DNA of 64,000 nucleotides, taken from the NCBI RefSeq assembly GCF_001590795.1, contig NZ_JXDL01000001.1, forward strand, positions 4,971,228-5,035,227, written 5' to 3'. Positions 56,118 to 64,000 of the stretch are shown in pieces (the stretch's first letter is position 1; each line of letters begins with the position of its first letter). Below the pieces are notes generated by a model. That model was not told the origin of the DNA. It saw only the letters and a program-made list of their open reading frames with translations, and made no database searches. Both the position numbers and the translations under genes were made by a program. Origin of the DNA: Bradyrhizobium sp. AT1. GTDB taxonomy: Bacteria > Pseudomonadota > Alphaproteobacteria > Rhizobiales > Xanthobacteraceae.

Positions 56118-56203
56118 CGTCATGCCCGGGCTTGTCCCGGGCATCCACGTTCTTGAGTGCTGCCCGAAAGGCGTGGATGGCCGGGACAAGCCCGGCCATG
56201 ACG
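56118..56203. repeat. Long palindromic intergenic element
   Basis: Arms of 32 bases, left 56118-56149 and right 56172-56203, are complementary with few mismatches (CGTCATGCCCGGGCTTG against CAAGCCCGGCCATGACG). It follows the GFA gene. Confidence 0.9.
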
Positions 56204-56378
56204 CAGCCCCCGAACACGCCCGCATCCCGTTGTTATCCGGCCTCAATATTCCAGCTCTGGACGCACCTGCCGACCGATGGTTAATCGCGTCTTAACCTCG
56301 CCCTATCTATGGTGAACTGAACCGCTTCCCGCCGGCGCCGTGCTGCGACCGGCTGTTCCAAGAGTACTGGCGCCCAGA

Positions 56379-57593
56379 ATGGTCATGACCGCTTCATCCC
56401 GCGCGCCGCAGGCCGGTGGAAGCTCCGATACCGAACGCTCGCCCTTCGTCCGGCTGAACGAGCTGCTGGCGCCGCATCAGCCCGGCAAGCCCTTGATTTC
56501 GCTCGCCGTCGGCGAACCGCAGCATCCCGTGCCCGATTTCGTCGGCCCGGTGCTGGCCAAGCATATCGCCGATTTCGGCCGCTACCCGATGAACCAGGGC
56601 ACCGACCCGTTCCGTCAGGCCGCAAGCACCTGGCTGTCGTCGCGATTCAGGCTGCCGCGGCCGCTCGACCCCAAAAGCGAGATTCTCGTCCTCAATGGCA
56701 GCCGCGAGGGCCTGTTCCTCGCCGCCATCGCGGCAAAGCGCTATGTCGGCCCGCGTCCCGGCACGCCCGCCATCCTGATGCCGAACCCGTTCTATCCGGT
56801 CTATGGCGCCGGCGCCTTGGCTGCCGCCTGCGAGCCAGTCCATCTGCCGACCACCGTCGAAAACGGCTTCCTGCCCGATCTCGACGCCATCGACGAGGCG
56901 ACGCTGGCGCGCACCGTGGCGTTCTATCTGGCTTCGCCCGCCAATCCGCAGGGCTCGGTCGCCTCGCGCGACTACTTCGCGCGCCTGAAGGGCCTCGCCG
57001 ATCGCTACGGCTTCATGATCCTCAGCGACGAATGCTATTCGGAGATCTACACCCGCGAAGCTCCGGGCAGCGCGCTTGAATGCGCGGGCGCGGATTTCAC
57101 CCGCGTGGCCGCGTTCCAGTCGCTGTCGAAGCGCTCGAACCTGCCCGGCCTGCGCGTCGGCTTCGCCGCCGGCGACAAGAGATTCATCGGCATGTTCCTG
57201 GAGCTGCGCAACATCGCTGCTCCGCAGGTGCCGGTGCCGCTGCAGCACGTCGCAACCTTTGCCTATGGCGACGAAGCGCATGTCGAGGAGAACCGCAGGC
57301 TCTACCGAATCAAGTTCGATCTCGCCGACCAGATCATCGGCAATCGCTACGGTTATCGCCGGCCCGCCGCCGGCTTCTGCGTCTGGCTCAACACGTCCGC
57401 GATCGGCGACGACGTGTCGGTGTGTCTGAAACTCTTCAGGGAAGCCGGCGTGCGCGTGGTGCCCGGCAGCTTCCTGGCGCGGCAGCAGCCTGACGGATCC
57501 AATCCCGGCGCGGGCTACATTCGCCTTGCGCTGGTGCAGGACGGCGAGACCACGGCGCAGGCGCTGCATCGCCTGGTCGAGACTCTGGGTTAG
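56379..57593 (+). CDS. class I/II aminotransferase (DapC-like)
   Basis: The 404-residue PLP enzyme contains ISLAVGEPQHPVPDF, SREGLFLAAIA, NPFYPVYGAGALAA, SPANPQGSVA, ILSDECYSEIY and the PLP lysine in SLSKRSNLPGLRVGF. The spacing resembles succinyldiaminopimelate transaminase, which serves lysine and peptidoglycan synthesis, but other specificities are possible. ATG 56385 is an alternative start. ftsK follows by nine bases. Confidence 0.87.
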   Translation: MVMTASSRAPQAGGSSDTERSPFVRLNELLAPHQPGKPLISLAVGEPQHPVPDFVGPVLAKHIADFGRYPMNQGTDPFRQAASTWLSSRFRLPRPLDPKSEILVLNGSREGLFLAAIAAKRYVGPRPGTPAILMPNPFYPVYGAGALAAACEPVHLPTTVENGFLPDLDAIDEATLARTVAFYLASPANPQGSVASRDYFARLKGLADRYGFMILSDECYSEIYTREAPGSALECAGADFTRVAAFQSLSKRSNLPGLRVGFAAGDKRFIGMFLELRNIAAPQVPVPLQHVATFAYGDEAHVEENRRLYRIKFDLADQIIGNRYGYRRPAAGFCVWLNTSAIGDDVSVCLKLFREAGVRVVPGSFLARQQPDGSNPGAGYIRLALVQDGETTAQALHRLVETLG

Positions 57594-57602
57594 GCGGGGC
57601 CC

Positions 57603-60083
57603 ATGAGCATGTCGGCAATCGAACGTGTCATTCCACTGGTCGGCCATCTGCCGCCATCGATCCGAGAGGGCCTCGCGCGCCGCATGCGCGAGCTCACCGG
57701 CCTCGGCCTGATCGCACTGTCCGGCGTCGCCACAGCGGCGCTGATGACCTGGTCGGTGCAGGATCCCAGCCTGAGCCACGCGACCTCGAGGCCGATCCGC
57801 AACATCCTCGGTTACGCCGGCGCGATCGGCGCCGATCTTGCGATGCAAATCCTCGGACTCGGCGCGATCATGCTGGTCCTGACCGTCGCGGTCTGGGGCT
57901 GGCGCATGATGACCCATCGCCCGTTCGACCGTGAGGCGCTGCGGCTCGGCTCCTGGATTCTCTGCACGGTGATCGCGGCAGGCTTCGTCAGCTGCTGGCC
58001 GCATGGCGGCGCATGGCCGCTGCCGACCGGTCTTGGCGGCGTGGTCGGCGATGCGCTGGTGCGCGCGCCCGCGGTGATTTTCGGGCCGCCCGGCACGATC
58101 TATCGCATCGTGCTTGGCACGATCCTGTTCGCCGCGATGGCCGCGACCTTCCTGATCGCCTGCGGTGTTGGCGCCCGCGAGCATGACGACGAGCTCGCGG
58201 AGATCGAGGATGACGACAAGCCGCTCGACGAGGACGATGAGAGCGATCGCGGTTCGGTGTCGCTGGGCTGGCTATTCCATGCGCTGATGAGCACCAAGGC
58301 GCGGCTGATCTGGCTGTGTGGTGCTGCCTACCGTTCGCTGGTGTCGAGCGGACCGAAGACCAAGGCTGTGGCGTTCAGCCGCCAGGAGCCGAATCTCGGT
58401 GGCGGCCGCGCCGCGCCCTCGATCTCGCCGCAGTCCGAAGACGAGGACGACGAGGATCAGCACGCGGAAGAGGAAGACGAGGAGGAGGAAGAGGAGGAGC
58501 CCGTCGCGCGCGCGCCGCGCAAGAAGGCTTCGCCGAAGGCCCCCGCCAAGAAATCCTCCGACAAATTCGAGCTTCCGTCGGTGTCCGTGCTGGCCGCGCC
58601 CAAGGCCGGCGATCGCCAGCCGCTCAGCAAGGCCGAGTTGGAAGCGAATTCGCGTTCGCTCGAAGGCGTGCTGCAGGATTTCGGCGTGCGCGGCGAGATC
58701 GTGAAGGCCAACCCCGGGCCCGTGGTCACGCTGTACGAGCTGGAGCCGGCGCCGGGCATCAAGTCGTCGCGCGTGATCGGGCTTTCCGACGACATTGCCC
58801 GCTCGATGAGCGCGCTGTCGGCACGTGTCGCCGTCGTGCCCGGCCGCAATGCCATCGGCATCGAGCTGCCCAATGCGCATCGCGAAAAGGTCTATCTGCG
58901 CGAACTGCTGATCGCAAAGGAGGCGACCGAGACGGTTGCGAAGCTGCCGCTCTGCCTCGGCAAGACCATCGGCGGCGATCCCGTCATCATCGATCTCGCG
59001 CGCACGCCGCACATGCTGATCGCCGGCACCACCGGCTCCGGCAAATCGGTCGCGATCAACACCATGATCCTCAGCCTGGTGTACCGGCTGCGTCCGGACC
59101 AGTGCCGGCTGATCATGGTCGATCCGAAGATGCTCGAACTCTCCGTCTATGACGGCATTCCCCATCTGCTCACGCCCGTCGTGACCGACCCGAAGAAGGC
59201 GGTGGTCGCGCTGAAATGGGCGGTGCGCGAGATGGAAGAGCGCTACAAGAACATGGCCAAGCTCGGTGTGCGCAACATCGACGGCTACAACACGCGCCTG
59301 CTCGAGCTGAAGGCCAAGGGCGAGGAGCCGACGCGCACGGTGCATACCGGCTTCGACAAGGAGACCGGCAAGGCGATCTACGAGGAAGAAAAACTCTCGC
59401 TCGACCCGCTGCCCTACATCGTCATCATCGTCGACGAAATGGCCGACCTGATGATGGTCGCCGGCAAGGACATCGAAGGCGCGGTGCAGCGTCTCGCCCA
59501 GATGGCGCGCGCCGCCGGCCTGCACGTGATCCTGGCGACGCAGCGTCCGTCGGTCGACGTCATCACCGGCACCATCAAGGCCAACTTCCCGACCCGCATC
59601 GCCTTCCAGGTGACGTCGAAGATCGACAGCCGCACCATTCTGGGCGAGATGGGCGCCGAGCAGCTGCTCGGCCAGGGCGACATGCTCTACATGGCCGGCG
59701 GCGGCCGCATCAGTCGCGTGCACGGACCCTTTGCCTCCGACGACGAGGTCGAGAAGGTGGTGCGTCACCTCAAGACGCAGGGACAACCGGAATATCTCGA
59801 GGCCGTGACTGCCGAGGAGCCGACCGAGGACGAGGACGGCGGCGCCGTGTTCGACGCCAGCGGCATGGGCGCGGACGGCGGCGGCGATCTTTTCCAACAA
59901 GCCGTCGCCATCGTCAAACGCGACCGCAAGGCCTCGACCAGCTACATCCAGCGCCGGCTCCAGATCGGTTACAACCGCGCGGCCTCGCTGATGGAGCGGA
60001 TGGAACTGGAAGGCATCGTCGGACCCGCCAACCACGCCGGCAAGCGCGAGATCCTGGTCGAGGAAGAAGACAGCCATATGTGA
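57603..60083 (+). CDS. ftsK: DNA translocase FtsK
   Basis: The 826-residue septal ATPase has four N-terminal membrane helices (about 30-190), then a charged linker with a strongly acidic run around residues 280-300 followed by a basic KKASPKAPAKK. The motor carries Walker A GTTGSGKSVAIN and Walker B YIVIIVDEMADLMMV. The C-terminal winged-helix gamma domain is RRLQIGYNRAASLMERME with GPANHAGKREIL. It aids chromosome dimer resolution and division. ATG 57603 follows GGCGGGG. Confidence 0.96.
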   Translation: MSMSAIERVIPLVGHLPPSIREGLARRMRELTGLGLIALSGVATAALMTWSVQDPSLSHATSRPIRNILGYAGAIGADLAMQILGLGAIMLVLTVAVWGWRMMTHRPFDREALRLGSWILCTVIAAGFVSCWPHGGAWPLPTGLGGVVGDALVRAPAVIFGPPGTIYRIVLGTILFAAMAATFLIACGVGAREHDDELAEIEDDDKPLDEDDESDRGSVSLGWLFHALMSTKARLIWLCGAAYRSLVSSGPKTKAVAFSRQEPNLGGGRAAPSISPQSEDEDDEDQHAEEEDEEEEEEEPVARAPRKKASPKAPAKKSSDKFELPSVSVLAAPKAGDRQPLSKAELEANSRSLEGVLQDFGVRGEIVKANPGPVVTLYELEPAPGIKSSRVIGLSDDIARSMSALSARVAVVPGRNAIGIELPNAHREKVYLRELLIAKEATETVAKLPLCLGKTIGGDPVIIDLARTPHMLIAGTTGSGKSVAINTMILSLVYRLRPDQCRLIMVDPKMLELSVYDGIPHLLTPVVTDPKKAVVALKWAVREMEERYKNMAKLGVRNIDGYNTRLLELKAKGEEPTRTVHTGFDKETGKAIYEEEKLSLDPLPYIVIIVDEMADLMMVAGKDIEGAVQRLAQMARAAGLHVILATQRPSVDVITGTIKANFPTRIAFQVTSKIDSRTILGEMGAEQLLGQGDMLYMAGGGRISRVHGPFASDDEVEKVVRHLKTQGQPEYLEAVTAEEPTEDEDGGAVFDASGMGADGGGDLFQQAVAIVKRDRKASTSYIQRRLQIGYNRAASLMERMELEGIVGPANHAGKREILVEEEDSHM

Positions 60084-60177
60084 GGCAGCCGCCTCGACAC
60101 ATCATTTCACGCGAAATCGTTATCTGCTTTTGCCCGAAATCACGCTAAAAAGGCGCCCAGCCATACAGGACGACGCG

Positions 60178-60993
60178 TTGATCAGACATCCGGACATTCG
60201 ATTCGCTGCCACCATCGCCGCGCGGAGCGCGCGCATGGCCGGCGTGCTGCTCGTCACTGCCGCGATGGTGACCGCGACGTCGCTCGCGCAGACCGTGCCG
60301 GTTCCGAAGCCCGCGCCGAAGGGCCGTGACGGTGCTCAATCCGGCGGCGGTGGACCCGCCGTCACCGGGGCGACGCAGACGCCGCCGAATCCGGTGATCC
60401 CGGATCCGCGCCGCAACGTGCCGAGCAGCATCTTCCAGACCTTCGATGCCAACCAGAAGGCACAGGCGGCCAAGGTCAGCGCCTATCTGTCGTCGCTGTC
60501 GACGCTGGTCGGAAATTTCGTCCAGGTTGGGCCCGACGGCAGCAAGACCCAGGGCGATTTCTACATCCAGAAGCCGGGCAAGGTGCGCTTCGAATATGAC
60601 GCGCCGAGCCCGATCGACATCGTCGCTGACGGATCCTCGCTGGTGGTGCGCGACCGCAAGCTCGCGACGCAGGACGTCTACCCGTTGTCGCAGACGCCGC
60701 TGCGCTTTCTTTTGTCCGACCGCATCGACCTGATGAAGGACACCAATGTCGTTGGCGTCTCCGCCGACGACGTCTTCGTCAGCGTCACCATCGAGGAGAA
60801 GCAGGCCCTCGTCGGCACCAGCCGCCTCTTGCTCATGTTCGGCGCCAAGGACGGCCAGCTCAAGCAGTGGACCGTCACCGACCCGCAGGGCTACGACACC
60901 ACCATCGCGGTCTACAATCTGGATTCGAGCAAGAAGCTCGACCCCAGCATGTTCAAGATCGACTTCACCAATTACGGGCCCGCGCCGGGATAG
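60178..60993 (+). CDS. LolA-family outer-membrane lipoprotein carrier protein
   Basis: The 271-residue protein has a signal peptide (GVLLVTAAMVTATSLAQ), a long proline/glycine-rich segment and a LolA domain: KVSAYLSSLSTLVGNFVQVGPDG, TQGDFYIQKPGKVRFEYDAPSP, IVADGSSLVVRD and FKIDFTNYG. LolA ferries lipoproteins through the periplasm. TTG 60178 with AGGA upstream is chosen; TTG 60130 and ATG 60235 are alternatives. It follows ftsK, the usual order in alphaproteobacteria. Confidence 0.87.
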   Translation: MIRHPDIRFAATIAARSARMAGVLLVTAAMVTATSLAQTVPVPKPAPKGRDGAQSGGGGPAVTGATQTPPNPVIPDPRRNVPSSIFQTFDANQKAQAAKVSAYLSSLSTLVGNFVQVGPDGSKTQGDFYIQKPGKVRFEYDAPSPIDIVADGSSLVVRDRKLATQDVYPLSQTPLRFLLSDRIDLMKDTNVVGVSADDVFVSVTIEEKQALVGTSRLLLMFGAKDGQLKQWTVTDPQGYDTTIAVYNLDSSKKLDPSMFKIDFTNYGPAPG

Positions 60994-60996
60994 ACG

Positions 60997-61123
60997 GTCT
61001 CGTGTCCCGGACGCGACGCAGCGCGTAGCGGTGCGGCGCAGAGCCGGGACCCAGGATGCCGCACGATGGGCCCCGGTTCAGCAGCGCATCACTTCGTGCT
61101 GCGCTGCGCCCGGGGCACGAGAC
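60997..61123. repeat. Palindromic intergenic element
   Basis: GTCTCGTGTCCCGG (60997-61010) and CCGGGGCACGAGAC (61110-61123) form the outer arms, with further GC-rich inverted segments inside. It starts four bases after the LolA-like gene. Confidence 0.8.
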
Positions 61124-61150
61124 TTTGCCCAGGATTTCCAGCCAAAAGAC

Positions 61151-61186
61151 GGTGGGCACGGCGCTTTGCGCCTTTGCTCACCCTAC
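61151..61186. repeat. 36-base palindromic intergenic repeat, copy 2
   Basis: Differs from the copy at 6233-6268 by one base in 36. It precedes the exonuclease III gene by 25 bases. Confidence 0.85.
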
Positions 61187-61211
61187 GGGAGCTTGCTAAG
61201 ACGCATCCCTC

Positions 61212-62027
61212 ATGCGTTTTTCCCTGACAACCTGGAACATCAACTCGGTGCGCCTGCGCATCGACCTGGTCGCGAAATTCCTCAAGAGCGCGCGCCCCGA
61301 CGTGCTGTGCCTGCAGGAAACCAAGTGCATCGACGATGCCTTTCCGCTGAAGCGCTTCAAGCGGCTCGGCTATGAGCACGTCGCGCTGAACGGGCAGAAG
61401 GGCTATCACGGCGTCGCCATCGTCTCGAAGATTCCGTTCGAATCGAAAGACATCCGCACCTTCTGCGACAAGGTGGATTCGCGGCACATCTCGGTGTCGT
61501 TCGGCGAGAAGGCCAATATCGCAAAGCCGCTGGTGCTGCATAATTTCTATGTCCCCGCCGGCGGCGACATTCCCGATCCCGCGCTGAACGAGAAGTTCGA
61601 TCACAAGCTTCGCTTCCTCGACGAGATGAAAGCGTGCGAGCCGCTGCATCCCCGCGGGGAGGACCGCCACATCCTGGTCGGCGATCTCAATGTCGCCCCG
61701 CACGAGAACGACGTGTGGTCGCACAAGCAGCTCCTGAAGGTGGTCTCGCATACGCCTGTCGAGACCGAGAAGCTCAAGGCCGCGCTCGAAGCCGGCGAAT
61801 GGGTCGATGTCGCACGCGACCGCATTCCGATGTCGGAGAAGGTCTACACCTGGTGGAGCTATCGCTCCGCCGACTGGACCGTCGGCGACCGCGGCCGCCG
61901 GCTCGATCACATCTGGGTCTCGCGCGCGCTGAAGGATGCGGTCAGCGATTTCAAGATTCTGCGCGACGCGCGAAGCTGGGAACGGCCGTCGGACCACGTG
62001 CCGGTGACGGTGACGCTGGAGGTGTAG
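61212..62027 (+). CDS. xthA: exodeoxyribonuclease III
   Basis: The 271-residue endonuclease/exonuclease/phosphatase-fold enzyme repairs abasic sites. It contains WNINSVRLRIDLV, LCLQETKCIDD, the HNFYVPAGGD region, LVGDLNVAPHENDVW (asparagine and aspartate of the active site), RLDHIWVS and SDHVPVTVTLE with the final catalytic histidine. Length and start are normal. Confidence 0.95.
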   Translation: MRFSLTTWNINSVRLRIDLVAKFLKSARPDVLCLQETKCIDDAFPLKRFKRLGYEHVALNGQKGYHGVAIVSKIPFESKDIRTFCDKVDSRHISVSFGEKANIAKPLVLHNFYVPAGGDIPDPALNEKFDHKLRFLDEMKACEPLHPRGEDRHILVGDLNVAPHENDVWSHKQLLKVVSHTPVETEKLKAALEAGEWVDVARDRIPMSEKVYTWWSYRSADWTVGDRGRRLDHIWVSRALKDAVSDFKILRDARSWERPSDHVPVTVTLEV

Positions 62028-62039
62028 GCCTCCGTCGTT

Positions 62040-62136
62040 ATTCCGGGGCGCGACGAAGTCGCGAGCCCGGAATCCATTGAACAGCAGAGTTGGTGGATGA
62101 ATGGATTCCGGGCTCGCGCTGCGCGCGCCCCGGAAT
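62040..62136. repeat. Palindromic intergenic element
   Basis: ATTCCGGGGCGCG (62040-62052) pairs with CGCGCCCCGGAAT (62124-62136), and GAGCCCGGAATCCAT with ATGGATTCCGGGCTC inside. It lies between the convergent xthA and cyclic-nucleotide-binding genes. Confidence 0.9.
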
Positions 62137-62146
62137 GACGAGAGAC

Positions 62147-62590
62147 CTACGACGTCAGCTTCGCGCCGGCCATCAAGATATCGCTGGCAATCTGGCTCGA
62201 CCGCACCGCGAATTCATCGCGCAGTCGCACCGCCGCGGCAGGATCGCTTTCGAGCACGCGCTGGAACAGGCTGCGCGCAACGCGAATGACGGAGGAGTGC
62301 TCCAGCGCGATCGCGCTCGACGGCCGCTTCATCGGCACGACCAGCGCGAGCTCGCCGATCAACGCGCCGGGACCAGCGATCATCTCGGCGCCGGCGCCGT
62401 CGTCGACCCGGAAGGCACCGCGCTGGACCACGAAGCCGGCATCGGCTTCGTCGCCGAGATTGAACAGGGTGTCGCCGCGGACGAAGTTGCGCTGCTCGGA
62501 GCCGATCGCCAGCATGCGCAACGAGGCCTCTCCCAACAGGCGCAGTGTCGGGACTCGCTCGAGAAGCGCTACGTCGTCGTCGATTGACAT
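62147..62590 (-). CDS. cyclic-nucleotide-binding (CNB) domain protein
   Basis: The 147-residue protein is a single CNB domain: LRLLGEASLRMLAIGSEQRNF, GDTLFNLGDEADAGFVVQRG and the phosphate-binding cassette-like GALIGELALVVPMKRPSSAIA. It has no DNA-binding or enzyme domain. It may bind cAMP; the cyclase at 4505-5584 is a possible source. It follows the response-regulator gene on the same strand by 58 bases. Confidence 0.9.
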   Translation of the reverse strand: MSIDDDVALLERVPTLRLLGEASLRMLAIGSEQRNFVRGDTLFNLGDEADAGFVVQRGAFRVDDGAGAEMIAGPGALIGELALVVPMKRPSSAIALEHSSVIRVARSLFQRVLESDPAAAVRLRDEFAVRSSQIASDILMAGAKLTS

Positions 62591-62648
62591 TCAGATCCGA
62601 GGCTCAAGGGCATGCGATCTAAAACGATTCGCACGCCCTTCGAGCGTA

Positions 62649-63335
62649 TCACGGCACCAGCTTGTAGCCACCGGCTTCCGTGACCAGGATTTCCGGGTTG
62701 GCGGCGTCCTTCTCGATCTTCTGGCGCAGGCGGTAGATGTGGGTTTCCAGCGTGTGGGTGGTGACGCCGGAATTATAGCCCCAGACCTCCTGGAGCAGGG
62801 TCTCACGCGACACCGGCATCTGGCCGGCGCGGTAGAGGAAGCGGAGGATGGCGGTCTCCTTCTCCGTGAGCCGCACCTTGCGCGCATTGGCGGCGGTGAG
62901 CATCTTGGAGCCGGGCCGGAAGGAATAGGGGCCGACCGAGAACACCGCGTCCTCGCTGGCTTCGTGCTGGCGGAGCTGGGCGCGGATGCGGGCCAGCAGG
63001 ACGGCGAAGCGGAAGGGCTTGGCCACATAGTCGTTGGCACCGGATTCCAGCCCCAAAATCGTGTCGGAATCGGTGTCGTGCCCGGTCAGCATGATGATCG
63101 GGGCCTTGAATCCGCCTTTGCGCAACGAGCGGACCACTTCGCGGCCGTCGGTGTCGGGCAGACCGACATCCATCAGAACGAGATCGGGGGCATTGGCCTT
63201 GGCGGCGCTCGCACCCTTGGCGCCGGTATCGACGGCGGAGGCTTCGAACTCTTCGTGTAGCGATAATTGCTCCACCAACGTGTCGCGAAGATCGGTATCG
63301 TCATCCACGATCAGGATCTTGCGGGCATTGGCCAT
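62649..63335 (-). CDS. OmpR-family response regulator (CenR-like)
   Basis: The 228-residue regulator has a receiver domain (KILIVDDDTDLRDTL, phosphoacceptor D56 in LMDVGLPDTDG, conserved threonine in MLTGHD, lysine in AKPF) and a winged helix (VRLTEKETAILRFLYRAG, THTLETHIYRLRQKIE). The sequence recalls alphaproteobacterial CenR, an envelope regulator. No histidine kinase gene is adjacent. A divergent L,D-transpeptidase-family gene begins 236 bases away. Confidence 0.9.
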   Translation of the reverse strand: MANARKILIVDDDTDLRDTLVEQLSLHEEFEASAVDTGAKGASAAKANAPDLVLMDVGLPDTDGREVVRSLRKGGFKAPIIMLTGHDTDSDTILGLESGANDYVAKPFRFAVLLARIRAQLRQHEASEDAVFSVGPYSFRPGSKMLTAANARKVRLTEKETAILRFLYRAGQMPVSRETLLQEVWGYNSGVTTHTLETHIYRLRQKIEKDAANPEILVTEAGGYKLVP

Positions 63336-63571
63336 AGGGGGTCATCCTTTTGGGGTCCGACTCGGCGCGCATCCATGCTGCACCCAGCCGTGAGGGAAGT
63401 TTAGGGGGTCGCTGTTGTTATTGTTGTTCGTGTTGAAGTAGTGGGCGGTCACCGATTCACAAGCCGGAACCACTCTAACTCAGAATAGCAGGGCGTTTTG
63501 ATGAATGTCCTGTAATGAATTCGACATTGCACGTTCACATGAAAAACAAAGCAGCTTCAGTTGGTTACACC

Positions 63572-64000
63572 ATGAATCGAAGCGCCGGCCCACTTTCCGC
63601 GATCCGCGTTAAGCCTGCGGCCGGGAATCCGCGCAGAGGCTGGCTGACGGCGGGGTCGCTGACCATCCCGGTCGCGCTGGGGCGGGGCGGCATCCTGGCC
63701 AATAAACGCGAGGGCGACGGCGGCACCCCCAGGGGCAGCTTCCATCCCAGACGGTTGTGGTGGCGGGGCGACCGCCACAGCCGGCCGCAGAGCTTCTTGC
63801 CGGCCCGGACCATCACCGCAGCCGACGCCTGGTGCGAGGATCCCAGAGACCGCCACTACAATCAGGGCATCCGGCTCGGCGAGGGGCAGGGCGGTGACCG
63901 GCTGAAGCGCACCGACCATCTCTATGACTTCATCATCGAAATCGACCACAATACGAGGCCACGGATCGCCGGCCGTGGCAGCGCGGTATTTTTGCACCTG
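63572..64000 (+). CDS. L,D-transpeptidase-family protein (C-terminus outside window)
   Basis: The first 143 residues are visible, and the gene runs off the right edge. It reads GNPRRGWLTAGSLTIPVALGRGG, then GDGGTPRGSFHPRRLWWRGD, the WCEDPRDRHYN block and RTDHLYDFIIEIDHN, ending at RGSAVFLHL. This matches stand-alone YkuD-like proteins (COG3786), with a histidine of the active site in the last visible residues. The catalytic cysteine would be beyond the window. No clear signal peptide is seen. Confidence 0.85.
   Translation, partial: MNRSAGPLSAIRVKPAAGNPRRGWLTAGSLTIPVALGRGGILANKREGDGGTPRGSFHPRRLWWRGDRHSRPQSFLPARTITAADAWCEDPRDRHYNQGIRLGEGQGGDRLKRTDHLYDFIIEIDHNTRPRIAGRGSAVFLHL

Noticed and set aside
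58272..60077. Long open frame (601 codons) on the minus strand over ftsK
   Set aside because: Histidine- and aspartate-rich composition is typical of antisense shadow frames; ftsK is certain.

Overview
The window looks like a chromosomal segment of a Bradyrhizobium-type alphaproteobacterium (Nitrobacteraceae). The evidence is high G+C, a mitofilin-like (COG4223) gene beside hemD, an SDHAF4-type (DUF1674) gene, two glnK-amtB pairs, candidate Irr boxes, and many short palindromic repeats between genes. Most of the content is housekeeping or conserved accessory genes. There is no integrase, insertion sequence or CRISPR array, and only one tRNA.

Region by region. 1-4.5 kb: hemD and a Mic60-like gene, divergent from tsaD-gpsA-EVE. 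4.5-9.8 kb: a class III nucleotide cyclase, an SRPBCC protein, a type IB topoisomerase and acetyl-CoA synthetase. 9.9-14.8 kb: a TIR-domain membrane protein broken by an in-frame stop, an L,D-transpeptidase, a membrane-anchored thermonuclease-like protein and a chemoreceptor. 14.9-18.8 kb: a sulfation operon (sulfotransferase, CysD, fused CysN/CysC). 18.9-27.6 kb: SDHAF4, RsmB, heparinase II/III, PurH, an MFS transporter and gamma-glutamyltransferase. 27.6-35.7 kb: glutathione transferase, DUF2239, MATE pump, HCCA-isomerase-like protein, ketopantoate reductase-like protein, a dihaem cytochrome c with a PQQ-type propeller dehydrogenase, and an SDR epimerase.

35.9-37.9 kb is a low-G+C pair next to tRNA-Gly(GCC): a DarG-like macrodomain protein, then a DarT-like ADP-ribosyltransferase overlapping it by 10 bases. 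This is the strongest candidate for an unusual system. The gene order is opposite to canonical darT-darG, and both proteins have C-terminal regions I do not recognise.

38.3-51.4 kb: CnoX-type thioredoxin, a LON-N protein, an MHYT-GGDEF-EAL protein, a cytochrome b561/PepSY pair below two Irr-box-like sites, a TetR-controlled acyl-CoA cluster with two palindromic operators, Trm112, a UbiH-type hydroxylase, TesB, and two tandem GYF_2 membrane paralogues. 51.6-55.5 kb: two consecutive glnK-amtB pairs; only the second has a recognisable NtrC/sigma-54 promoter. 55.7-64 kb: GFA-family protein, aminotransferase, FtsK, LolA-like protein, exonuclease III, a cyclic-nucleotide-binding protein, an OmpR-type regulator and the start of an L,D-transpeptidase-family gene.

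All functions are inferred by reading translated sequence from memory of families. No database search was run.
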